From the NCBI RefSeq assembly GCF_030272615.1, contig NC_081412.1:346786669-346850668 (forward strand): a stretch of DNA of 64,000 nucleotides. Reading direction: 5' to 3'. Made by a program: the position numbers and the translations under genes. This stretch comes from Cryptomeria japonica (lineage: Eukaryota; Streptophyta; Pinopsida; Cupressales; Cupressaceae). The first letter of the stretch is position 1. The number at the start of each line of letters is the position of its first letter. This document shows, one piece after another, positions 22,738-33,860 of this stretch. The notes below the pieces were generated by a model. That model was given only the letters and a program-made list of their open reading frames with translations, ran no database searches and had not been told where the DNA came from.

Positions 22738-23895
22738 TGTCATGCCTGTGAAGTGTGATACCTATAGCTGAAACACAAATACTCAATAGATCATTACAAG
22801 CATGGTTAGCAAATTAAAAGAAAATGAAAGATGAACCATGAAAAAGCGACCTATCACCTCCTAAGAGGTGTGAGTATGGATTTTCTCTCAGATATGGATA
22901 AGCAATCCCAGTGACTTGACTACACCTAGATGGAGGATTTGAAATGATAATGATATGCAAGCTAGATGAGATAGATTATGATAGATTAATCCAAGAGACT
23001 AATTAAGCTAATGCTATGCATGATTAAGCTATGATGATGATGCAATTAAGCTAGAAAAGAGATTGATTAAGCTACATGATTCAACAATTATGCTAGAAAA
23101 CGATCAAATTAAGCTAATGCAATTGCCTATAACAATAATGCTCAAATTATATGCCTATAGTAACAATGCCTAAATTGATAATGAGATGGGATCCTTTGTG
23201 CTACAAAATTGGGGATATTTATAGGATTTCCAAGGTCAGGGGTGAGGTGATAGGAATCAATGATCAAGATTGAGTGTGAAGATATCAAGGGTGAAATTGG
23301 AGGAGGTTGGGAGAAGAGGTTGGAGGAAGGGACACTTGTCATCTCCGTGGTGACAAGTGTCAAGGAGCCTTGCTCATAAAAGGGAAAGTGTCCAAGAGAG
23401 GAGACATGTGGCCAAAGTACCATGTGTCTCAAGGGAAGAATATCCACACCATAGGAGGTTAGGATAAGGAGGTTAGAATGTGCAAGATAGGATAGGGTTA
23501 GTTAAACCCAGGATTAGGTGGAATGGGTTAGGTTAGAGGGATGGTTAGGTTAGGTGGTTAGAATTCAAGAGGCATGTGGGTAATTTGAATTTAAAAATTC
23601 AAATAATAGGAAAAGACTAATTAATTTTCAACAACTCATAAATTTATTTGTTTTAATTAATTAGAGGATTAGAAGAAATGAATTAAAATGGGGGAAAGAT
23701 TAATTAATTTGAATTAATTAATCAAAAGGGACCATTGAAATGAACCTATTAAATAAATCCTTAGATTTATTAAGTAGTAGATGAAAGGGAGAATTTAATC
23801 AAATTGCTAATGAATTTGATTAAATTAGGGCGGAGGATTAATTAAATAATTGCTTATTTAATTAATTATCTTCAGACCATTTTTAGGTGTATACA
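22738..23895 (-). repeat. Gypsy 3' LTR
   Basis: 1158 bp, TG...CA ends. It aligns along its whole length with 31288-32438. The TATA box is at 23216-23223 on the minus strand. Confidence 0.9.
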
Positions 23896-23909
23896 TTTTT
23901 CCCCTCTTT
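23896..23909 (-). other. Gypsy polypurine tract
   Basis: Minus strand AAAGAGGGGAAAAA, immediately before the 3' LTR. Confidence 0.85.
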
Positions 23910-25253
23910 GAAGCGAGGTGTGATGACGCGTTGATTCAAAGAATAATCTCATTTTGATGATGATATTAGTTCGATAGGATGCCCCAGCCATTGATTGATA
24001 AATTGCGACCTATAATGATTCCCCCTCAAGAGATCAATTGAGATAATTGACCTTTGGAGTGTGTGAATTTTTGCGAAATTGATATCCTGATTAGATATGA
24101 TTCGATTTCTGCAACTGTGGTTGATGAAAGTGCAAGTTCTACAATCATGATGATGTGGTTCTTGATTATTGATAAAGCTTTATTGATTAGATTGATAAGA
24201 TCGAGATTCAGTTTGGTTTCAGGAATAGCACCTCTTGTTTAAGACAAAGATGATCAAAGCGTCTGGTTTCAAGAATGATATATCATGTATAAGACTTGAT
24301 TAGAACGTCTGGTTCCAGCAAAGATACATCCTATACAAGACATGATATAATAGATTTAGATGTGATCGGTTGATAGAATTGATAAGGTTGATTGGATAAA
24401 GAACTGACATTTTGTTGATATCAAGTTGCAGGAAGATTCAGATATGCTGATGTTGGTTCTGTTGAGGGAGTAACATTAAATTTGTGTTGGGTCGACAATA
24501 GCTAGAGAGAGATGAGTCATCAGTCTGATTGTGTATACATTTATTATGATACCGTGATGATTCCTGCGATAGATTTAACCTTGGATAATATGAGCATGCA
24601 GGATCCCATGCAAGAATGAAATGCAATCTAAATGCAAATGCCAATGCAAAGCTACGTCCAGACCAGTCATTGGGTTATTGCGTTTTGTCATCATTGAGTT
24701 TTTATTTTTTTAAATGTGGGAAGTGAGTGCAAACATCGATGGTATAATTAAACCATGATGAATTGAGCACTACTTTCTTGGATTTTGATATTGCAAGTTA
24801 GCACAAGCATCGAGGTATAATTGAACCAAGATGACCTGAGTGTTGCTTGTGCAAAATAGGCAATACTAACCATTTTAATACACAAATTGGAAATGTCTTT
24901 GATGATACTCCGATGATCATGTCCTGAGACAAATTTGCACATATTAATGATTAATTTACAGATAGCAAATATGAAAAATATCATGTTCCTTCCTTGTTCC
25001 TCTAGTCATAGACATCCTGGAGTCACTCAGAAATCATGATAGCGAAAATCAAGATAGAAAAGTTGAACAAGCATGTTAAAATCATTATCCAAAAGATAGC
25101 ATCCATTGAAAAGTGTGTGATGTGCTTAGAGTGATATATGATAGTTTGATGGTTGACAATTTGATATCGTTTTCAACGTTGGATGTGTCTCAGTTTTCGT
25201 TTGATAAGAGTTTCCTGACTATTGTTCTACCTATTTGATTAAGCTCAAAATGA
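23910..25253 (-). other. Gypsy 3' untranslated region
   Basis: No conserved ORF. Three imperfect copies of a unit of about 50 bp containing 'gtctggtttca..aa..ata' lie at about 24205-24350. It contains no antisense ORF like the one at 18730-19560. Confidence 0.55.
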
Positions 25254-25628
25254 TCAAACATTTTGCCCCCATCTAGGTGCAGGATTTTGCCCCAAGCCTA
25301 GCAACAAAGTCATTATGATATACCCAATGATCCAAACCATGGCGAGAAGCCACCTGGGATGCCTGCATATGTACAAAGGCTTTATTATGGCTATGAACAA
25401 CGTTGATGGAAAAGGAATGCAAGCGGAAGGATGCATGAACTTATAGATGGAAGAGCTAGCAGACAGATAGCGTCTGTTTGCTAGGTTTTTACCATCTATT
25501 TTTATTGCACTTTTTCTCATATTTGATTTTTCTGCTTTTTGACCGTTTTTGGATTTTTTCTGTTTTTTCACTATTTTTGGATTTTCTGCTTTTTCACTAT
25601 TTTTGGATTTTTCTGCTTTTTTAGACAT
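25254..25628 (-). CDS. Small gypsy 3' ORF: lysine-rich repeat plus hydrophobic segment
   Basis: 124 codons starting MSKKAEKSKNSEKAENPKIV. The first about 40 residues are imperfect copies of a (K)KAEKSKN-like unit, coded by a T-rich tandem repeat visible on the plus strand at 25500-25625. The C-terminal part has a hydrophobic stretch, WLLAMVWIIGYIIMTLLLGL, which could be a membrane helix. It follows the integrase end directly. In this position it may be the unstructured tail of the polyprotein or a separate additional ORF; its role is unknown. Confidence 0.45.
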   Translation of the reverse strand: MSKKAEKSKNSEKAENPKIVKKQKKSKNGQKAEKSNMRKSAIKIDGKNLANRRYLSASSSIYKFMHPSACIPFPSTLFIAIIKPLYICRHPRWLLAMVWIIGYIIMTLLLGLGQNPAPRWGQNV

Positions 25629-25983
25629 AAAACTTCTTCAGATGCATGCTATTGATGGGTTCCTTGAGCTGATCCCCATCCTGTGTTGATAGCTAATATG
25701 CTCCTCACCCAAATACTGCTGTGACCACAAATGGACCTAACCAGTTTGGTTCAAACTTTCCTTTCTTTTCTCGATTTGCCTGGTTGTGTGGATTTTCCTT
25801 TAGTATTAGTTCCCCAATTTGAAAGATTCGTGGTTTGACCTTGTGATTATAACTTTAGCACATTCTTTGCTGATATACCTTTAAATGATCAAAGGCATTT
25901 TGTCTTCGTTCATGGATTAATTCTAACTCCCGTAATCTAGATACTCGATGTTCTTCATCCGGGATAAGACCTTTTAATGATAC
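25629..25983 (-). pseudogene. Gypsy integrase C-terminal extension beyond the stop
   Basis: After the stop at 25984 the same protein continues: LKGLIPDEEHRVSRLRELEL, then HERRQNAFDHLKVYQQ and GELILKENPHNQ, then FEPNWLGPFVVT, the usual end of gypsy integrases. Two further stops follow. So the long ORF ends about 110 codons early; the missing part holds the C-terminal DNA-binding module. Confidence 0.7.
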
Positions 25984-28900
25984 TCATAGAGAAGGTATCT
26001 CAACTTCTATTGGCATTATTGCTTCTGATCCATAAACAAGAGAGAAAGGTGTGGCACTTGTTGGTGTGCGGATACTAGTATAGTAGGCCCATAGGGCAAG
26101 GTTCAATTGAATATGCCAATCTCTTCCAACATCATTCACTATCTTTTTGAGGATTTTCAAAATAGTTTTGTTTGATGCTTCTGCTTGCCCATTTCCTTGT
26201 GAATAGTAGGGTGTGGAAAATATGTGTTGGATCTTGAATTTGTCACATAGCTCTTGGACATCCTGATTCTTGAACAGTCGCCCATTATCAGTGATAATGG
26301 TCATGGGTATTCCATAGCGAGAGATGATGTAGTTCAAGATAAATGCAGCAATTTGTTTTCCTATGATATTGATGAGAGCTACTACCTCAATCCATTTTGT
26401 GAAATATTCTATAGCTACAAGGATGAATTTGTGACCATTGGATGAAGAAGGATTTATCTTTCCTACTAGATCAAGAACCCATTGGTAGAAAGGCCAAGAT
26501 ATTGCCAAAGCATAAAGTTCTTGTGCTGGTGCATGAATCAAATTACCATGGATCTGACATCGTTTGCATGTTCTAGCTATCTGAAAAGAATCTTGTTCCA
26601 TAGTTGGCCAATAATAGCCCAAGCGTATGAGTTTTTTCGAAAGGGTAAGACCACTTGAATGAGTGCCATAAATGTTGTTATGGACTTCATGTAAGGCCTT
26701 CTCAGATTCTTCTTGTTTGAGACATCTTAAAAGAGTACCGTCCAGACCTCGTTTAAAAAGGGTATCCGCGACAAGAGTATAATGGGAGAATTGGTGAATA
26801 AAGTTTCTCTTTTGATTTTTTGATAAGTCAGGAGGGAGGATATTATCTTTCAGGTATGTGTAAGTTTGGCCATAGCGAGAGGAATCATGCCCAACAAGGT
26901 GAAAGAGACTTTTGGAATCAGGACAATTATGAGCAGGGTAAAACAACTCTTTCACCAAGAATTCGTAACACTCTTGATTTTCTTGTGTCTGAAGAAGAGA
27001 AGCAAGTGTTGCCATGGCATTGACTACTTTGTTGTCATTCCTTGGAATCTGCTGAAAAGTTATTTCTACAAAGTATTTCTTGATAACATCAACCATATTC
27101 TTATAAGGCATTAACTTTTCATCCTTTGTTTGATAATCATCGTTGATGTGATTGATGAAGAGCTGAGAGTCTCCATAGACTTGAAGCTGTGTAATGTTCC
27201 ATTCTATAGCCATTTTGATACCTGTAACCAAAGCTTCATATTTTGTTGTATTGTTGGTGCATGGAAAACTTAATTTGTATGATTTCATAATTGTATGACC
27301 TTGTGGTGTGATGAATAGAATGCTTGCTCCTGATCCATGCCGTGTTCCATTATTGATGCCTACTCCTGGACTGATATTCAGGTGATGTATTATAAGATTG
27401 GGATCAAACCCTGGAGTGTTTACATATGACCAGGTAAAATTGGTTTGCCATCTTTTGAAGGGTTCCAAATATTTTTGCCTTGCTAGTTCTGATAAAGAAA
27501 TTGTTGGGTATAGATCAGTTGTGCCGATGGTAACTGCCTCTGTTGGTTTGATCAAAATGGATGACCTTTCTTGATAGTATGCAAGTAAAGTGTCAAATAT
27601 CCCATCTTCCGGTGCCTTGAGGAGGTTTTCACAATTAGATGTGTCCTTTCTTTTTACTTTTTCATGATCTAATGTTGCCAAGAAATGGTTTTCAACAATA
27701 GACCTAATATTGTTTTTTTTATTTTCACTTTTGTGACTAGGAGATTTGGCACCCACTTGATTGGAAGATACGATAATAGCAAAATCCTTGGTGAAAGTTG
27801 TTGCAGGTTTGATTTCATCAAGATATAAGGATATGGCATGGTCAATGATGGCATGTTTTTCATTTTCCCAGTCCATAGGTTCAGGATGGATTAAGGGTAA
27901 AGGATCCTCATGTTGAATTGTTTCAAAGATATTAGGGGTCATGATAGAGATGTCAGAGATTTCGATATGTATTTCAATGTCTAGAACGATACTCTTGTCA
28001 GAATGACCTCTTGCAAGTAGCTCCTGATTGTCCTCGATTAAGTCCAAGTCAATCGAATGTGATTTTGATTCAAGTGGGCTAGTTTCTAACATTTGTTTTG
28101 CATACGTGTGAACTATATCAACACCTACATCTTCTTCTTCCCTTTCAATTTGAAGTTGATCTTGTTTGTTTTTCCATGATAGCAAATATTCTCCGTTCCA
28201 TCGACCTCTTAGCTGAATTTGTTTTTCCATGCTTGACAAAAGTGATGCAAATAATTGTTCCTTGGATTGTGTACTTGAAGATGCCACCTCTTTGTTATGT
28301 GGAATAATGACCTCTTGAGCTAGTTTTAGATTACTACAACACTGCAATGGATTTGAGTCTGCTAAGATCGTGATTTCTTGCCCATTGTATGGAAATTTCC
28401 GGCACTGATGACATGTTGATGGAATAGCATGTATGTCATGTATCCATGGTCTTCCCAAGAGTATGTTGTATGGTAAGTCCAAGTCTATAACCTGACATGC
28501 TATCTCTTTCTGAAAAGGTCCCACTCTGATGGGTAACAACACAATTCCTTTAGAGGAATGCTCTTTTTCATCATATGCTTTGATTTTTATCTTTTTTTGG
28601 GGATCAACTGCATCTTCTGAATAACCTAGAGTACAGACAAGACTTAATGAGCAAATGTTTAAGCCAAATCCCCCATCTATTAGGAAATGTTTAATGAGCT
28701 TTCTATGAACGATGACTTCAATTTGAAAGGGAGCGTTATGGGAATGTTGCAAGGAATCAATGCTTGGATATGAATGGGATGGACTTTGAATAGGATCCTC
28801 TGAAATAGGTTTGATGGGTATATTGTTTGGTGAGGATGCTATGGAAGATTCTTGCAAGTTTTCAAGAGGTGTAGGAATAGATGCCTTTGGAGAGTCAATT

Positions 28901-29046
28901 TTCTCATTGGGGGATGAACCATTGCTAAACATAGGTGCACGATTTTGATCTTCTTTAGGAAAATCCTTTAGGGATCTCTTTAAGAGTTGCATAAAAGAGC
29001 CACCTTTCTTTGGAGATGCATTTGAATCCTTGTGAGGTTTTGACAT
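25984..29046 (-). CDS. Gypsy polyprotein: protease, second RNase H and integrase, RT deleted
   Basis: Open for 1020 codons from ATG 29046. Residues 1-105: linker. Residues 106-205: aspartic protease, with FLIDGGFGLNICS at 121 (Gly where Thr or Ser follows the usual Asp) and LGRPWIHD at 197. Residues 206-525: acidic linker. At 528-560, EPFKRWQTNFTWSYVNTPGF and LIIHHLNI match the segment just before the RT of Tat elements. At 563 the frame passes straight into the second RNase H (NNGTRHGSGA, E604, GDSQL with D626), so the whole RT and first RNase H are absent in frame. The expected first catalytic Asp reads Asn 566. Integrase: zinc ligands H789, H796, C827, C830; catalytic D859, D920, E956. The end is about 110 codons short. 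No gag is present upstream. Confidence 0.85.
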   Translation of the reverse strand: MSKPHKDSNASPKKGGSFMQLLKRSLKDFPKEDQNRAPMFSNGSSPNEKIDSPKASIPTPLENLQESSIASSPNNIPIKPISEDPIQSPSHSYPSIDSLQHSHNAPFQIEVIVHRKLIKHFLIDGGFGLNICSLSLVCTLGYSEDAVDPQKKIKIKAYDEKEHSSKGIVLLPIRVGPFQKEIACQVIDLDLPYNILLGRPWIHDIHAIPSTCHQCRKFPYNGQEITILADSNPLQCCSNLKLAQEVIIPHNKEVASSSTQSKEQLFASLLSSMEKQIQLRGRWNGEYLLSWKNKQDQLQIEREEEDVGVDIVHTYAKQMLETSPLESKSHSIDLDLIEDNQELLARGHSDKSIVLDIEIHIEISDISIMTPNIFETIQHEDPLPLIHPEPMDWENEKHAIIDHAISLYLDEIKPATTFTKDFAIIVSSNQVGAKSPSHKSENKKNNIRSIVENHFLATLDHEKVKRKDTSNCENLLKAPEDGIFDTLLAYYQERSSILIKPTEAVTIGTTDLYPTISLSELARQKYLEPFKRWQTNFTWSYVNTPGFDPNLIIHHLNISPGVGINNGTRHGSGASILFITPQGHTIMKSYKLSFPCTNNTTKYEALVTGIKMAIEWNITQLQVYGDSQLFINHINDDYQTKDEKLMPYKNMVDVIKKYFVEITFQQIPRNDNKVVNAMATLASLLQTQENQECYEFLVKELFYPAHNCPDSKSLFHLVGHDSSRYGQTYTYLKDNILPPDLSKNQKRNFIHQFSHYTLVADTLFKRGLDGTLLRCLKQEESEKALHEVHNNIYGTHSSGLTLSKKLIRLGYYWPTMEQDSFQIARTCKRCQIHGNLIHAPAQELYALAISWPFYQWVLDLVGKINPSSSNGHKFILVAIEYFTKWIEVVALINIIGKQIAAFILNYIISRYGIPMTIITDNGRLFKNQDVQELCDKFKIQHIFSTPYYSQGNGQAEASNKTILKILKKIVNDVGRDWHIQLNLALWAYYTSIRTPTSATPFSLVYGSEAIMPIEVEIPSL

Positions 29047-29776
29047 AGTTGGATTTGGATTTTGGACTTGTTTGATTTATCTGATATGTTGACTTGTTGT
29101 GTCTTCTTCTTGTATTTTGCTTTGGTATGCCATGTTGATATGATTTTTAGCTATTTCAAATGTTTCGATTTCAACCTCTACAATCTTCCATCTCTGCGCT
29201 CTAGTTAAAATGAGCATATACATGTGCTAGATATTGTGCAAGGATTCAATTGTCTAAAAGTTGTTTCGATAAGTGATCAACTGTTAATGTAAATGTGATA
29301 GAGTAATATGACACAAAAAGATGATTCAAGTGTTTAAAAGTTTGCAAGTTTTTCGATCTTCGGTTTTGGAGTGCAATGATGATGATTTTGATAAAAAACA
29401 AGTCCAATAGGAACGATATATCCTATGATGTGGGACAAAGTTATCCTGACCAAACATTGTAGTTTTGTGATAGAGGATGATAGATCCTGATGAGAAACTA
29501 TGTTTTGAGCAATTGGTTTATCAAAGAGGGTGATAATGCACTTTGAGATGTTTAGATCTTGAACTTGTTGAATGTGAATACTTAAAAATCTTGAGGTTTG
29601 TATTTATATAATCCGATTTTGACAGATGATAACTCGACCAAGTGAACCAAGAAGACAATATAAGCACATAGATGACAAATATCAAGTGTTTATGCTCACT
29701 ATAAACTGACCAAGCAAATATGACAAATCTGAAAAAGACATGCAAGAAGACAGTTCTAGACAGACAGAGACATAAA

Positions 29777-30066
29777 TTTGTACGACACCTTATACAACCC
29801 TGAACGAAAATTTAGATAGGCTCATACGACAAACCAGAAATCTCACATGACAAAAGACATAAACTCGTACGAGCTTTCTCACAGAACCAAATGACAAAAG
29901 ATGACACAAAATTCTCTGCTAAACCGACTCGTACGACAATTCCCATTGGACCGAATGATAAAAGATAACACAAAGTTTTTGGCTAAGATGACTCGTACGA
30001 GAATTCTCACTAGACTAGACGATAAACTAGATGCTTCGTACGAAAAACTAACAAAATCGTACGACA
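29777..30066. repeat. Phased palindrome array 1 in gypsy leader
   Basis: Ten-base sites related to CTCGTACGAG start at 29777, 29821, 29864, 29928, 29992, 30035 and near 30057. Spacings are 44, 43, 64, 64, 43 and 22, close to multiples of 21.5. The two 64-bp steps are also similar between the palindromes. Confidence 0.75.
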
Positions 30067-31113
30067 GAGGAGATAACAGAGACAAAAACTTTGTTTGGAC
30101 AAATTTTTTATTAATGAAGTTTGATGTTTTGCTTCTGTTTTCCAGTTTTTTATATGTCTAATTTTTTGTTTTAGGGATGAAGACACAACAAACACGTTAT
30201 ATGATAAGTGATCTCAAGCACAACACGCTAAATCCTAAGGAAGTTGGATGAGAGAGAAAACCTTTGCTTGCAAACTTAGGTACACACCCAATAGCTAATC
30301 AAAATATGACTGCTGAGTCTCACACAATGGATTCTCAACGTCGTATTATCTGACTCCAAACGCTAATGGGGGTACAATATGGCGAGTGTCTTGGGAGAGT
30401 TACTATCTCTCTTGCACAAAGATTATCCCCCTTTCGGAGGTGAATCGGGTAGCTTCTAATTTTAATTAGAACTAGTAAGGGATCCGTTCGGCACGTCGGG
30501 GTATAAACTCAATTAAGAGGTCTCCTAGCTTTGAAAGCCAAGGTTTGATATACCCGAAGGTACGAAGGAGAGCCATTCCGGAGCACTTCCGTTGAATTGA
30601 TTTTCATTAAATCACGTTTATTTTATACTGGGTTGGAGTACTTGGCATTAGCCGTTCCCACTTGGGTCATTCCCCTCTCACCGACCTTAATGGCTTTGGC
30701 CTTATAGGCTCCTCGGGAGGGCATGCCCGCTAAAGATATGCACTATTGAAAGCAAAAGATGAGTCTAGCTTTTTGATCACCTAAGAAAGGTGAGAGCATA
30801 CTTTCCTATCATCAAAACACATAAGACATGTTTGTTCATTTCTATTAGCAAAATAAGTGTGCCTAGAAAACTTAAAGAACACACAAAGTTTGGTTGAGTC
30901 CTCCTAGGCAACCTGCAAAACAACTACGTTAGTAGTCATGACGTATTTTGATGAAATGAAGCTTTGACAAGCATAATCTTTGACAGTCATCCTGCAAAAA
31001 CCAGTTAGGCTGCCAAAAAACTCACAAAAAGACTAGGATTAGCATTAGTAATAATCAAATGGAAGCATGAAAACCCTAAAATGCAATCTGTTATGAAAAC
31101 ATAGAAGCATAAT

Positions 31114-31190
31114 TTCGTACGACAATTCTCACCTGCTCGTACGAGGTCACAAAGGAGCTTGTACAAGACAAAAAGGGAACTCATACAAAA
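31114..31190. repeat. Phased palindrome array 2 in gypsy leader
   Basis: TTCGTACGAC, CTCGTACGAG, CTTGTACAAG and CTCATACAAA start at 31114, 31136, 31158 and 31180: exactly 22 bp apart. The array is about 80 bp from the primer-binding site. Confidence 0.8.
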
Positions 31191-31265
31191 TTCTGAATCA
31201 AACTCGACCAAAAACCTGCTAGATTGAAGATTTGATGATGTTAAGAGGCCAAAAATGAGATTTTC

Positions 31266-31284
31266 GGTCCCACGGTGGGCGCCA
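31266..31284 (-). other. Gypsy primer-binding site
   Basis: Minus strand TGGCGCCCACCGTGGGACC, three bases downstream of the 5' LTR. This word is common in plant gypsy elements; I did not assign the tRNA. Confidence 0.8.
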
Positions 31285-31287
31285 AAA

Positions 31288-32438
31288 TGTCGTGCTTGTG
31301 AAGTGTGATACCCGCAGTTGCAACACAAACACTCAATAGATCATTACAAGAATGGTTAGAAAATTAAAAGAAAATGAAAGATGAACCATGACAAAGCGAC
31401 CTATTGCCTCCTAATATGTGCAAGTATGGATTTTCTCTCAGATCTGGATAAGCGATCCCAGTGATTTGACTACACCTAGATGGAGGATTTGAAATGATAA
31501 TGATATGCAAGCTAGATGAGATAGATTATGCTAGATTGATCCAAAAGACTAATTAAGCTAATGATATGCATGATTAAGCTATGATGATGATGCAATTAAG
31601 TTATAAAAGAGATTGATTAAGCTACATGATTCAACAATTATGCTAGAAAATGATCAAATTAAGATAATGCAATTGCCTATAACAATAATGCTCAAATGAT
31701 ATGCCTATAGTAACAATGCCTAAAATGAGATGGGATCCTTTGTGCTCCAAAATGGGGGATATTTATAGGATTTCCAAGGCCAGGGGGAGGTGGCAGGAAT
31801 CAACGGTCAAGATTGAGTGTGAAGATATCAAGGGTGAAATTGGAGGAGGTTGGGAGAAGAGGTTGGAGGAAGGGACACTTGTCATCTTTGTGGTGACAAG
31901 TGTCAAGGAGCCTTGCTCATAAAAGGGAAAGTGTCCAAGAGAGGAGACATGTGGCCAAAGTGCCATGTGTCTCAAGGGAAGAATATCCACACCATAGGAG
32001 GTTAGGATAAGAAGGTTAGAATGTGCAAGATAGGATAGGGTTAGTTAAACCCAGGATTAGGTGGAATGGGTCAGGTTAGAGGGATGGTTAGGTTAGGTGG
32101 TTAGAAGTTAGGAGGCATGTGGGTAATTTGAATTTAAAAATTCAAATAATAGGAAAAGACTAATTAATTTTTAACAACTCATAAATTGATTTGTTTTAAT
32201 TAATTAGGAGATTAGAAGAAATGAATTAAAATGGGGGGAATATTAATTAATTTGAATTAATTAATCAAAGGGGACCATTGAAATGAACCTATTAAATAAA
32301 TCCTTAGATTTATTAATAAGTAGATGAAAGGGAGAATTTAATAAAATTGATGATGAATTCAATTAAATTAGGGAGGAGGATTAATTAAATAATTGCTTAT
32401 TTAATTAATTATCTTCAGACCATTTTTAGGTGTATACA
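31288..32438 (-). repeat. Gypsy 5' LTR
   Basis: 1151 bp, TG...CA ends, pair of 22738-23895. It drives transcription toward the minus strand. Confidence 0.9.
31760..31767 (-). promoter_or_regulatory. TATA box of gypsy 5' LTR
   Basis: TATAAATA on the minus strand in CCTATAAATATCCCCC, conserved in the 3' LTR and, in context, in the LTR at 17643. Confidence 0.6.
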
Positions 32439-33860
32439 GAATGTTTTAGGCTCAAGGCCAAGAAGCTGACTGCACTTGATTGGACTTGCAAAACTAAGGC
32501 ACACAACCTTAGGTCGAGATACAAGGGACTTGCAAAACTAAGGCACACAAACTTAGGTAAAGATACAAGGGACTTTCAATACTGATATGCACAATCTTAG
32601 GGCAAGATATAAAGAACTACACATGCTACCAAATGACTCACTATCTTTGGTAGGTACAAGGAAATAATGAATCCTAATGAATAGGATCTCCTAATCATGA
32701 AACTATCCTTGAACCACTACGCCAAGTGAACAATATCATGACAAACATCTCTAACTGCATTTATTGTCTCAACACATTGTCATACTGAAGATATGATCAT
32801 CAAAGCTCATCACAAACTAGAATTTGTACTTCTACTACTTGCATATCATCCAAATACAATTCACAACAATCCACACACAAAATCACACATCCACACTTCC
32901 ATTTATACAAGGTTATACATTGAAACCCTCAACTAGGTTGGACATAGATAAAATATACATGAATTACATAAACTCGACCACCTGAATAAAAAATACATAA
33001 TGCGGTCCACTCTAGGAGATAAAGAGAACCCAAATATATCATAACACATCTTCCTAAGCCAGTTCCAATAAACCACATACATTATAACATCCTCCTAAGT
33101 CAACATCAAATGCAACATGTAGGATAAAAATGGAGCATGTTAACCAGTTGATCCAAAAGCATCACCCAATGCAAAATACTTAATACGTGAGACCCATATC
33201 AAAATTCTAATTTGACCTGAAAAGAATATCCAAACAAAAAGTAATGATCCAAAGAAGATAACTCATCTGAGTTAGAAAGAGACCATTACAACTGACAACA
33301 CCGAACTTAGACCAACATTTTACTTGCTGATCAAAACCCACACTAGAAATTTAAACAGTAACACTGCATGAACCATATGGACATATCCACCGAGTCACAC
33401 CACTTGAATCTATACAATGGACCAATGCAAAGTATTCTCTAGTACAAACTTGATAGACAAACTCACTATTAGCAAACTGCCACTATCAAATACATCATTT
33501 GAGTAACTAAGGACCTAAAAAAATTATAGTGCGACATCTACAAAATGTAAGAATTATATCCAAAATTGCAAGCCATCATCATCAAGAACAAAGGGAATGT
33601 GGACCATTCATTCATAAAAACATTAAATACTCTTTCCTGTATATTGAAACTTCCACTATTATAGCCTTCTAAAAATACCTCATACTTAATATAATCACCA
33701 AACAACATAACAATATTTGAACACTCATTTCCACACCATCTACAACATCTACGCAACCGAACAACTACAACTTACTCTTTATTAATAAACATTAAGATCA
33801 ATGACAACACCAATAGGTTGGCATCAATGACAACAAGTTTCACATCAATGACAACACAAC
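32439..33860 (-). repeat. Element D copia 5' LTR, part 2
   Basis: Continues the LTR broken at 22737. It has no coding potential and ends with three 'atcaatgacaac' words (33800-33858), as copia LTRs here do at this end. The border is approximate. Confidence 0.55.

Larger units (their letters stand above)
29047..31265 (-). other. Gypsy leader, non-coding, no gag
   Basis: 2.2 kb between primer-binding site and the long ORF. The frame of the ORF has a stop about 20 codons upstream of ATG 29046, and no gag-like motif is visible in any minus frame. It contains two arrays of a TCGTACGA palindrome (29777-30066 and 31114-31190). Position 30300-30760 is noticeably more GC-rich than its surroundings. 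Confidence 0.6.
22738..32438 (-). mobile_element. Complete Ty3/gypsy (Tat-type) LTR element lacking gag and RT
   Basis: Two related direct repeats, 22738-23895 and 31288-32438, both start TGTC and end TGTATACA. The flanking 5-mers are CAATG (22733-22737) and GAATG (32439-32443), a target duplication with one mismatch. A primer-binding site lies next to the right LTR and a polypurine tract next to the left LTR, so the element runs on the minus strand. It carries one long ORF (25984-29046) and a small 3' ORF. It sits inside the 5' LTR of copia element D. By eye the LTRs differ by several percent, so it is not recent. Confidence 0.9.

Noticed and set aside
29777-31190. CRISPR-like array in the gypsy leader
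   Set aside because: The repeats are short palindromes with degenerate spacers in a plant retroelement; spacing is about 22 bp and no cas-like gene is present.
31005-31328. 107-codon minus-strand ORF across the gypsy LTR, primer-binding site and leader
   Set aside because: It crosses the LTR/primer-binding border and the palindrome array, so it is a chance frame.
22738-32438. Possibility that the 22.7-kb and 31.3-kb repeats are a segmental duplication
   Set aside because: TG...CA ends, adjacent primer-binding site and polypurine tract, a flanking 5-bp duplication and gypsy pol between them show they are LTRs.
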